47,597 nucleotides of DNA, from NCBI GenBank assembly GCA_964454795.1, contig CAYVUM010000011.1, positions 1 through 47,597 of the forward strand, read 5' to 3'. The position numbers were made by a program, and so were the translations under genes. Source of the stretch: CAYVUM01 sp964454795. GTDB lineage: Bacteria > Pseudomonadota > Alphaproteobacteria > Rhodospirillales > Defluviicoccaceae. Below the pieces are notes generated by a model. It was not told the origin of the DNA. It worked only from the letters and a program-made list of their open reading frames with translations, and made no database searches. How positions within the stretch are numbered: position 1 is the first letter of the stretch; every line of letters starts with the position of its first letter. This document shows positions 8,412 through 15,908 of this stretch, piece after piece.

Positions 8412-9767
8412 CTAATGTTTGACACCGTATTCCCGAAGCAACTGATACAGCGTCGGCCGGCTGACGTCGAGGATCTTTGCCGCCCGGGAGACATTGCCCT
8501 CTGCCTCGGTCATCGCCCGGGCGATCGCCTGTCGCTCCGCCTTTTCGCGTGACTGCTTGAGTGTGGCTCGCCGTGATTCGATGTCGTTGACGGGGAGGTC
8601 GAGATCTTCAATCGAGATGTGGTGACCGCTCGCCGTGACCACTGCCCGCTTGATCCGGTTTTCCAGTTCGCGGACGTTTCCCGGCCATTCATAGCTGGAG
8701 ATCGCGGCCAGCGCCGCCGTGTCGAACCCCTTCAGATTGCGCCCGAGCTCGCTCGACATGGTGTGGAGGAAGTGATGGGCGATCACGACGGTGTCGTCGG
8801 GGCGGACGCGCAGGGGCGGGATGTTGATCACCGTCTCGGCCAGGCGGTAGAATAATTCCTCCCGGAATGTGCCCTCCAGAATGCGCTTTTGCAGGTCCTT
8901 GTTGGTCGCGGAGACGATCCGGATGTCGACCGCGATCTCGCGGCGGCCGCCGATCCGCTCGATCACCCGTTCCTGCAGAAACCGGAACAGCTTGGCCTGC
9001 AGCGGCAGAGGCAGGTCGCCGATCTCATCGAGAAACAGGGTGCCACCGCTGGCCAGTTCGACCTTTCCCTGGGTGGTGCGGACTGCACCGGTAAAGGCCC
9101 CCTTTTCATGGCCGAACAACTCGCTTTCAAGGAGGTGGTCGGGGATCGCCGCGCAGTTGATGGCGGTAAACGGGCCCTTGCGACGGTTGCTGAGCTGGTG
9201 GACGGCGCGGGCGAGCACCTCCTTCCCGGTCCCGCTCTCGCCGAGCAGAAGGACGGTGACATCGGTTTGGGCAAACTTGCGTAAGTCGGCGCAGAGCTGG
9301 ATCATTTCGGCGTTGGTGGTGATCAGGCCGGGCACCGGCGTCGACGCTTCGGCCATCGCCAGTCGGCGGTTTTCCTCTTCCAGATCATGGACGTGGAAGG
9401 CCCGCTGGATAATCAGGTTGAGGGTCTCCACCTCGATCGGCTTCTGGTAGAAGTCATAGGCGCCACGGGCGACGGCCTGCACCGCATACTCGCGCTGGGT
9501 CTGGCCGCTCATCATAATCACCTTGGCGCCCGGCTGCTCCGAAAGCAGCGCCTCCAAGGTCGCCAGGCCTTCGGTCGGGCCGTGCGGGTCGGGGGGGAGG
9601 CCGAGGTCGAGCAGCGCTACCGGCGTCCGGTGCTCCTGCATTGTGGCGATCGCGGTTTCCCGGTTTTCGGCCAGAACCACCTCGAGATCGTCAAAGGCCC
9701 AGCGCAACTGGCGGCGCAGGCTTTCGTCGTCGTCGACGATCAGCAGCTTTCGGGTGCCCTTATCCAT
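8412..9767 (-). CDS. prsR: PEP-CTERM-box response regulator PrsR (sigma-54 activator)
   Basis: A 451-residue NtrC-type regulator. The receiver domain has acidic D12-D14, the phospho-acceptor D54 in ALLDLGLPP, and the Lys of QKPIE. The AAA+ domain has Walker A GESGTGKE, the sigma-54 contact loop GAFTGA, Walker B GGTLFLDEIGDL and the arginine-finger region REELFYRLAE. The Fis-type helix-turn-helix is GNVSRAAKILDVSRPTLYQLLREYG at the C-terminus. Order, length and neighbours match PrsR, which with PrsK controls exopolysaccharide and PEP-CTERM protein genes from sigma-54 promoters. ATG 9767 is preceded by a G-rich ribosome-binding site; the frame is open to 10022 only through the antisense of prsK. 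It follows prsK by 13 bp. Confidence 0.93.
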   Translation of the reverse strand: MDKGTRKLLIVDDDESLRRQLRWAFDDLEVVLAENRETAIATMQEHRTPVALLDLGLPPDPHGPTEGLATLEALLSEQPGAKVIMMSGQTQREYAVQAVARGAYDFYQKPIEVETLNLIIQRAFHVHDLEEENRRLAMAEASTPVPGLITTNAEMIQLCADLRKFAQTDVTVLLLGESGTGKEVLARAVHQLSNRRKGPFTAINCAAIPDHLLESELFGHEKGAFTGAVRTTQGKVELASGGTLFLDEIGDLPLPLQAKLFRFLQERVIERIGGRREIAVDIRIVSATNKDLQKRILEGTFREELFYRLAETVINIPPLRVRPDDTVVIAHHFLHTMSSELGRNLKGFDTAALAAISSYEWPGNVRELENRIKRAVVTASGHHISIEDLDLPVNDIESRRATLKQSREKAERQAIARAMTEAEGNVSRAAKILDVSRPTLYQLLREYGVKH

Positions 9768-9780
9768 CGTTGTCCCCCCA

Positions 9781-11928
9781 TCAGGCATGGCCGTGCGCCC
9801 GCTTCTCTTCGAGGCTGAAGGCTGTGACAACCTCACCGGCGACGGCGGGATCCGGATCGGCGAGCGGCAGGATGACGCGCATGGTTGTTCCTGCGCCGGG
9901 GCTGGAGACGACTTCCACGTCGCCACCGAGTTCACGGGCGTATTGCCGGCACTGGAACGCCCCGATGCCGAACCCGGTTTTTTTGCTGGACCGGAACGGC
10001 CGGAACAACTCGGTCTGGACAAACGCCTGCTCCATTCCCGGTCCGTTGTCGGTGATTTCGGTCACCGCCCACCGGCCTTCGCGACCGATTGCCACCTGAA
10101 CCCAGCCGTCGGGACCGCTCGCATCCACGGCATTCTGGATCAGGTGGTTGAAGATCGCCCGCAGGCGTTCGTCATCGGCCCGGACCGACACGGGCGCACC
10201 ATCGTCGGAGGTGCCGGTCAGCTGAATCGGGTCGCTGCCCTTGGCGGCGACGATCGCGGCCACCAGGGAGCGGATACAGATCACCGTATCGGTGGGACGG
10301 GGCTCATGATCGGCGCGGATGCGCTCCATCAGCCGGTGCATGCGGGCAATCGCCTCGGCCATCACAACGGTCATGTCCTTGCGGAACTCCGGGTTGTCGC
10401 CATGCTTCTCCATATTGCTGGATACTAGCGAGAGTTGACTGACTAAATTCTTTATATCGTGCATGACGAAGGTTGTGCGCCGGCTGAACCGTTCGAACTG
10501 GCGCGATTCAGCCAACTCTCCGGCGGCCGTCTGCTCGGCGAGATAACTGGCCGCCTGGCGCCCCAGCAGCCGCAGGAGATCGAAATCCTCCCAGTCGAGC
10601 GTGCGCGGCGCCCGCGGCCGGGCAAGGACGATCAGACCGATCACCGTGCCCACATGATTGAGCGGGATCAGGATCCAGGCATTCTGCAGGCGGCTGAAAG
10701 CGGCCGGAAGGTCGAAGGGCTGTTCGTCGCCCTGATCCGACCGGGCTTGTTGCAGGTCGAAGATCCACTCGCGCTCCTCCATGAAGGCGAGCATCGGCGC
10801 GATTTCCTCGGCGGCGACGCTGGCCGCCGCCATGTTCCATGTTGAGGCAACCGCGAACCGCCCGGTCTGGCGCAGCCACAGGGCACCGGCGGGACTGTCG
10901 ACCGGATCGGCGATCGCCTGGATAACCCGGGTCTCGAGCGGGTCGGGGCGGCCACTCCCGGATACGGTGTTCATGAACCGCATCCATTCTTCCCGATAGT
11001 CATACTTGTAATGGTAAAAATGTTTGCTGATCAGAACTTTCAAATGCGCCCGAAACGTGCCTGAAGCGAGAACCACCGCGAGCAATACGAGACCGCCAAA
11101 CAGGAACACCGCCTGAATGATCGGTCCCCAGGAGCCACCAACTACCCGAATGTAGAAAGCGGCTGCGGACATGGTCAGGAGATAGAGACCGCTTGCAACC
11201 AGTGCGGTCGAGTAAACCGCGGTCTTATGGGAAAGAGCGAGATTCTTCTTCCACATCCGATTGCGCAGCGCCGAGATGACCAGCAAAGGAACGACAATAG
11301 CGTGAACGGCGCCCCGCGCTCGGTCGAGGGCATCATTTTCCCCCCGGAACAACAACGCATCGGCATAAAAAAACAGATCATAAGCAAAAATGCCACCGAC
11401 CCCCAAACACAGGAACTTGATGCTCCACATCGTTTCGCCGGGGGTATTCCGGGCGATGTTTTCGATGACCGCAAAGCCGGCGACGACCAATAACAGCCTC
11501 GAGAGCTGGGTGACGGTGATGTCGGCCTCCGCCGACAGCGGCTGGACGACCTCGTAGACCAGGATCAAGACCAGGCCAGCGGCGATCCCGGCGGCGATCC
11601 GGCGCGTCTGCGGGGTCAGCGGCCGGCCGCTGCCGAAAGTGACCAGGGAAATCAGAAAGACCACCCAGGTCATGGTGCGCAGCAGCTCGAGGACACCCAG
11701 GCCCGGTTCGAAGCTTTGCGCGGTTGCGAACTGCACGGCGGTCAGTGCCAGCCAGAGGGCGGTGATGGCACAGGCGGCGAGAAACAGCCTCGGCGGCAAA
11801 TTGCGGCGGCTGCCGGTCGCCGCGAACACCGTGAGCCCGAGAAACGCCGCGGCGCCGAGGGCGTAGCTCACCAAGCCGATCAAGCCGTTGGCGGGCGGCA
11901 GCTCCGAGAACTCAGGCAGGATCAGCAT
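9781..11928 (-). CDS. prsK: PEP-CTERM system sensor histidine kinase PrsK
   Basis: A 715-residue membrane kinase. Residues 1-300 contain about eight or more hydrophobic helices with few loops. A GAF-like domain follows (about 335-470), and then the dimerisation box with the phospho-acceptor His490 in FVMHDIKNLVSQLSLV. The ATP-binding domain has the N-box HLIQNAVDAS, the G1 box ITDNGPGM, FRPFRSSKKTGFGIG and the G2 box SSPGAGTTMRVILP. This matches PrsK, the cognate kinase of PrsR. The sensed signal is unknown, and the many-helix N-terminus suggests a membrane or small-molecule cue. It is the first gene of the leftward operon prsK-prsR-export lipoprotein, so its promoter should lie in the 639-bp divergent region. 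Confidence 0.93.
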   Translation of the reverse strand: MLILPEFSELPPANGLIGLVSYALGAAAFLGLTVFAATGSRRNLPPRLFLAACAITALWLALTAVQFATAQSFEPGLGVLELLRTMTWVVFLISLVTFGSGRPLTPQTRRIAAGIAAGLVLILVYEVVQPLSAEADITVTQLSRLLLVVAGFAVIENIARNTPGETMWSIKFLCLGVGGIFAYDLFFYADALLFRGENDALDRARGAVHAIVVPLLVISALRNRMWKKNLALSHKTAVYSTALVASGLYLLTMSAAAFYIRVVGGSWGPIIQAVFLFGGLVLLAVVLASGTFRAHLKVLISKHFYHYKYDYREEWMRFMNTVSGSGRPDPLETRVIQAIADPVDSPAGALWLRQTGRFAVASTWNMAAASVAAEEIAPMLAFMEEREWIFDLQQARSDQGDEQPFDLPAAFSRLQNAWILIPLNHVGTVIGLIVLARPRAPRTLDWEDFDLLRLLGRQAASYLAEQTAAGELAESRQFERFSRRTTFVMHDIKNLVSQLSLVSSNMEKHGDNPEFRKDMTVVMAEAIARMHRLMERIRADHEPRPTDTVICIRSLVAAIVAAKGSDPIQLTGTSDDGAPVSVRADDERLRAIFNHLIQNAVDASGPDGWVQVAIGREGRWAVTEITDNGPGMEQAFVQTELFRPFRSSKKTGFGIGAFQCRQYARELGGDVEVVSSPGAGTTMRVILPLADPDPAVAGEVVTAFSLEEKRAHGHA

Positions 11929-12567
11929 GACAGCATTCGACCGCGTCGCGGTTGCCAGGGGACTGGTTGTGAGGATCGCCTGGATCCAACTGTAACACAG
12001 CCTGTGGGCATGACTCTATCCGGGACACAGCCGTTGCGCGGCCGGCATCGGCCGCCGCCCGTGCGGGTTGAAGAGGTGAAAAACTCGTCAAAGTTGCAAC
12101 TTGACAAGACACCGGGACGCGGATTGCCCTGTTTACGAACTCCGCGATTTGGTTTACAGGAACAAAAACCAACGCGGGTTGGCTGCGAGCGGCCGCGGTG
12201 GCTCGTGGGATCGGGCTCGCCCCAGGCGGGACGCCGGATGCGGTCGCCCGGGACGCCATTTAAGGATAGAGAGACGCTCGCAGAAGGCCATGGGCATTGC
12301 GGGCTCGCACAAGGATGTGGTGCTGGCACACTTCGGCCGCGGACGGCCGGGTGGCCAACCCCTGCGAGGTGCCCCCGGGCGCCCACCGGAACCGGGGTGG
12401 AGCGTTCGGTTAACCGTGCTCGAAGCAGTAAGGAGTTCTTAAGCCGGCACCGGCAGGATCCGACGTCTGGCGCCAGGGTTCGGGCCCAGCCGACAACATT
12501 GGTGCCGTGAACGTCAGCCCTGAAATGGACGCCAAATCAATGCAATCATTTGTCGGGTTTTGATGTC
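11929..12567. other. Divergent regulatory region between prsK and the chain-length gene
   Basis: No credible gene lies here; short open frames read as Arg/Pro-rich noise. It must contain promoters for both arms of the exopolysaccharide locus. A perfect 12-bp palindrome AAGTTGCAACTT (12091-12102) is immediately followed by TTGACA (12101-12106), a possible -35, but no good -10 sits at the right distance. TGGCGC at 12468-12473 resembles a sigma-54 -24 element but lacks the matching -12 TTGC. The 3' part before the + strand gene has no clear ribosome-binding site. Confidence 0.55.
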
Positions 12568-14220
12568 ATGAACAACCAGTTGGCGGAAATTCTCGTTTAC
12601 CTCAGTGGCATGTGGCGTCGCCGCTGGCTGGCGGTCGCCGTGGCGATGGTAACCTGCGTGGTGGGCTGGTTCTCGGTGGCGACCATCCCCAATTCTTTCG
12701 ATGCGACGGCGCGTATTTACGTCGATACGGATACCGTTTTGCGCCCGCTGCTTCGCGGCCTCGCGGTGGACGACAACATCGACGATGAGGTTCGGATTAT
12801 GCAGCAGACGCTGTTGACCCGTCCGAACCTGACGAAAGTGGCGCGCGCGACCGATCTCGATCTTACCCTCGATTCGCCAGCACAAATGGAGTTGCTGATC
12901 GACAGCATGCGCGATCGCACCCAGATTACGGCCAGCGGCAATAACCTGTTCAGCATATCCTTCACGGACCAAAATCCCGTGAGGGCGAAAGAAGCGGTAC
13001 AAAGTCTTCTTAACATTTTTATGGAAAGCCATCTCGGCAAGACCAGGACCGAGATGGATACCGCCCGTGAATTTATCGATGACCAGATCGCCCAGTATCA
13101 GGCGCTCCTGGACGATGCGGAGAAGCGCCTCGCGGAATTCAAACAGCAAAATCTCCGGCTGTTGCCCGGCCCCAGAGGCTATGAGGGGCGGCTGGAATCC
13201 CTGCGCGAGGAGTATTTTTCGATTGAGGCCGCTCTGGAGGACGCCCGCACCGAACAACAAGTGCTGAATGAGCAGCTGGCATCCATCCCGGAGACGATCG
13301 AGACCGGGATCGGGGCCGGTTCCGGACCTCCTTCCGACTATGCCCTGCGGATTGTCGAGCTGGAGTCGAACCTTGACCAGCTCCTTGCGCATTACACGGA
13401 ACAGCACCCCGATGTCATTGCCGTCCGTCGCCGCGTCGCCGACCTCAAGCGGGAGGAACAGGCGGAACGCCGCGCAATGATGGCCAATGCGGAGCAAGCG
13501 GCCGCCGGACCCGGGGACGGGGCGGCAGACGCACCGGCCTTCGGCATTCCCAATCCGACCTATTCACAAATGACACTCATGATGGCGGAGAAGGAAGCAC
13601 AGGTGGCGAGGCTGGAAGAACAGGCCGCGCGTGCCCTGGAGAGCCTCAGTGAAATGGAAAGCATGGCACTGGAAATGCCGGTCGTCGAGGCCGAACTGAA
13701 GCGCCTCACCCGCGACTACGATGTCCTCAAGAAGCAGTACGAAGCGTTGCTCAGCCGCCGGGAGTCGGCGAAAATCTCCCGGGAGAGCGACGTCCGCGGC
13801 AGCAAGGTGCAGTTTCGGATCGTTGAGCCGCCCCGGGCTCCGATCATGCCAAGCGGCCCGAACCGGCCGATGCTGCTGAGCGCGGTGCTGCCGCTCGGGC
13901 TCGGTCTCGGAGCGGCGCTTGCGTTTGCGCTGGCGTTTCTCAGCGACAGCTTCGCCAGTCCGCGGCGGCTTGGCGAACAGTACGGCCTGCCGATCCTCGG
14001 CAGTATCTCCAAAGTTGAACGGCCCGGTGACCGGCGGTTCAAGCTTCTCGATCTGATCGCCTGGACGGGCGCTGTTGCCGCGATCATTGTCGTTTATGCT
14101 CTGCTCATGGTCGTTGAGAGTCAGGTCGGACTCGGCAAGGTCGTCGAGGCGGCTGGTGACGCCCGTTCCGTTGGTGACCTGATCACCGTCCTGACCAGGG
14201 CGTTAAGCCAAGCCTTGTAG
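12568..14220 (+). CDS. Exopolysaccharide chain-length determinant (Wzz/GumC-like, XrtA locus type)
   Basis: A 550-residue polysaccharide co-polymerase. A membrane helix near the N-terminus (LAVAVAMVTCVVGWFSVATIP) is followed by the Wzz domain strand SFDATARIYVDTDTVLRPLL. A long periplasmic coiled coil follows (about residues 160-420), then the Wzz C-terminal RIVEPPRAPIMPSGPNRP and a second helix MLLSAVLPLGLGLGAALAFAL. A third helix lies close to the C-terminus. No kinase domain is fused; the autokinase is the next gene. The protein sets polymer length and couples polymerisation to the outer-membrane exporter. ATG 12568 is favoured; the in-frame TTG at 12550 adds six residues. Neither has a good Shine-Dalgarno sequence. 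It is the first gene of the rightward arm. Confidence 0.9.
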   Translation: MNNQLAEILVYLSGMWRRRWLAVAVAMVTCVVGWFSVATIPNSFDATARIYVDTDTVLRPLLRGLAVDDNIDDEVRIMQQTLLTRPNLTKVARATDLDLTLDSPAQMELLIDSMRDRTQITASGNNLFSISFTDQNPVRAKEAVQSLLNIFMESHLGKTRTEMDTAREFIDDQIAQYQALLDDAEKRLAEFKQQNLRLLPGPRGYEGRLESLREEYFSIEAALEDARTEQQVLNEQLASIPETIETGIGAGSGPPSDYALRIVELESNLDQLLAHYTEQHPDVIAVRRRVADLKREEQAERRAMMANAEQAAAGPGDGAADAPAFGIPNPTYSQMTLMMAEKEAQVARLEEQAARALESLSEMESMALEMPVVEAELKRLTRDYDVLKKQYEALLSRRESAKISRESDVRGSKVQFRIVEPPRAPIMPSGPNRPMLLSAVLPLGLGLGAALAFALAFLSDSFASPRRLGEQYGLPILGSISKVERPGDRRFKLLDLIAWTGAVAAIIVVYALLMVVESQVGLGKVVEAAGDARSVGDLITVLTRALSQAL

Positions 14221-14292
14221 GCGAGCCCCTTATCCCCTGAGTCCGGTCCAAATTCGTTAGCAGGCGTTGCAGCTTTGGCGGAAGACAAAACC

Positions 14293-15465
14293 ATGGACGG
14301 AACACCACGCGGAACGGATCACCCGTCGCGGGACGACGTCCCCGTCGGTCGCAAACGATCGCATTCGCTGGTCGAAAAGGCCGCGGAAAAACTGAGTTTC
14401 CTCGTCGAAACAGGCGCGGGACCGGCATCGTCGGGAGCGCAAGCACCAGCACCGGCGACGGACCAGCCGGGCGGGTCGCCGGGGTTCTCGCGGGGCGGGG
14501 AGGGCGCCGATGCCGTCGGTCCCCATTCGCCCGGTCGTCTACCTGACGATCGCCCCGCTGACGATCGTCCTTCCGGCGGTCCGTCGCGCGCCGGTCCCGC
14601 CGTTCAGGCCTCCCCGGCCGGAACGGAGGTTCCGGCACGGCATTGGCGCCCTGCCGACCCAGGCGATGCCCGGATGGAAGAGGCGGCAGCGTTCCTGAAC
14701 GAGAAGGCGCCGCTGCCGGCCCAGCGAAGCCGGCATGTGGCCGTGGACTTCTCGCGGCTGGCCTCGCGGGGGGTCATGACCCCCGACACCCTGCGAACCA
14801 AGACCACTGAGGAATTCCGCCTGCTCAAGCGGACGGTGCTGGCGCGGCGATGGCAGAATGACAGCCGCAATGCCAATCTGCTGATGGTCACCAGCGCCCT
14901 GCCGGCCGAGGGCAAGACGTTCATCAGCCTCAACTTGGCAATCAGCATTGCCTGCGAGCGCGATCTCCGCGTGCTTCTTGTCGACGCTGATGTCTCGCGA
15001 CCGTCGATCCCGGAAACCCTCGGGATTGAGGTGGATCGCGGTCTCGTCGATGTTCTCACCGACAGCACGGTCTCGCTGCCCGATGTCCTGATCCGGACCA
15101 ACATCGACGGCCTCACCCTGCTGCCGTCCGGGCGGCAGCATCATCTCAGCACAGAGTTGCTGGCCAGTTCGCGGATGGCGGAATTCACCGACGATCTTGC
15201 GCAGCGGTATGCCGACCGGATCGTCATTTTCGACACGCCGCCGGTGTTGGCCACCAGTGAGCCGTCGGCGCTCTCCCAGCATGTCGGCCAGATCGTTTTC
15301 GTGGTCCGGGCGGAGAGCACCAGCAGCTCGGCCGTTCGCGCCGCAATGGAGATTATCGGGGACAATCCGAATATCGGTTTCGTACTCAACCAGTCCCGGC
15401 CACAATTCGGCTCGGCCTCGTTTGGCTATTATTACTACAAAGGTTATTATTACCACCAGTACTGA
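14293..15465 (+). CDS. BY-type tyrosine autokinase of the exopolysaccharide locus
   Basis: A 390-residue cytoplasmic kinase. A disordered Pro/Ala/Gly-rich N-terminal 150 residues leads into the MinD-like kinase fold: Walker A in SALPAEGKTFISLNLA (about 199-213), Walker A' VLLVDADVSRP (about 227-237) and Walker B IVIFDTPPV (about 310-318). The last 13 residues are a dense Tyr cluster (YYYYKGYYYHQY), the classic autophosphorylation tail. It matches the tyrosine autokinase of PEP-CTERM/XrtA exopolysaccharide loci and works with the unfused chain-length protein encoded just upstream, cycling phosphorylation to control polymer assembly. ATG 14293 has GGAAG 9-10 bp upstream; TTG 14275 is an alternative. 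The next + strand gene is 443 bp away. Confidence 0.91.
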   Translation: MDGTPRGTDHPSRDDVPVGRKRSHSLVEKAAEKLSFLVETGAGPASSGAQAPAPATDQPGGSPGFSRGGEGADAVGPHSPGRLPDDRPADDRPSGGPSRAGPAVQASPAGTEVPARHWRPADPGDARMEEAAAFLNEKAPLPAQRSRHVAVDFSRLASRGVMTPDTLRTKTTEEFRLLKRTVLARRWQNDSRNANLLMVTSALPAEGKTFISLNLAISIACERDLRVLLVDADVSRPSIPETLGIEVDRGLVDVLTDSTVSLPDVLIRTNIDGLTLLPSGRQHHLSTELLASSRMAEFTDDLAQRYADRIVIFDTPPVLATSEPSALSQHVGQIVFVVRAESTSSSAVRAAMEIIGDNPNIGFVLNQSRPQFGSASFGYYYYKGYYYHQY

Positions 15466-15571
15466 CTGCCGAGTCTTAGCCTTCATAGCTGCCGGGGCGG
15501 TTGCCACGTCATTTCCCACCGCTGCGGCCAGGTTTCCCCTCGAATCCAGACTCTGCGGCGCCGAAGGAGGC

Positions 15572-15654
15572 CCGCTCTACCCTGTTGAATCAGAGCAGAT
15601 TCACCCGATCAGATTGGATCGCAAAGCGATTCAATCAGATCGGGATCTGCTCTA
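15572..15654. repeat. 83-bp palindromic repeat, copy 1
   Basis: Identical to 46113-46195 except for one base (A at the position where the other copy has T, in TCAATCAGATC versus TCAATCTGATC). The core (15592-15653) is a long imperfect hairpin: AGAGCAGAT pairs with ATCTGCTCT and CCGATCAGATTG with CAATCAGATCGG, around a GCAAAGC loop. The TAGAGC/GCTCTA termini resemble short intergenic palindromes widespread in alphaproteobacteria. Confidence 0.9.
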
Positions 15655-15756
15655 ACTGCGGGCCGCAGCCGACGGCTGGTGGTTGTCCTGCCGCAAGGCA
15701 GGGGGAAAAAACGCAAAATTTGACCGAAATGGGGGTGATTTTTTCCGGAAAGTCTT

Positions 15757-15785
15757 TTGACAAACCCGGTGGATGTCCCTAAAGC
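15757..15785 (+). promoter_or_regulatory. Candidate sigma-70-type promoter for the giant adhesin gene
   Basis: A perfect -35 TTGACA (15757-15762) is separated by 17 bp from TAAAGC (15780-15785), a partial match to TATAAT. It lies about 120 bp upstream of the adhesin start, in an otherwise gene-free leader. Predicted by eye only. Confidence 0.4.
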
Positions 15786-15908
15786 TGTTCGCACCACGGG
15801 GCTGCGCGGAGAGCGGGCTGACCGGTGACACCATTTCATATCTGTGGCTGAGAAGCAGACCGCGCCGGCTCCCGGCCAACGCGGTCGTGATTTTTTTTGG
15901 AGACGCAG

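Larger units (their letters stand above)
15466..15908. other. Leader region upstream of the giant adhesin gene
   Basis: No gene is seen. It holds one copy of the 83-bp palindromic repeat (15572-15654) and a CCTGCC-GCAA-GGCAGG hairpin with a GNRA-type loop (15687-15702). It also has A-rich and T-rich patches (about 15704-15755) and a promoter-like pair at 15757-15785. The hairpin has no T-run on the + strand. The repeat hairpin may end transcription from the kinase gene. Confidence 0.6.

Noticed and set aside
12468..12483. Possible sigma-54 promoter for the exopolysaccharide operon
   Set aside because: TGGCGC resembles a -24 element, but the correctly spaced -12 position reads TTCG, not TTGC.
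12514..13497. 327-codon frame antisense to the chain-length determinant
   Set aside because: No recognisable motif, and the + strand Wzz-type domain and coiled coil account for the sequence.
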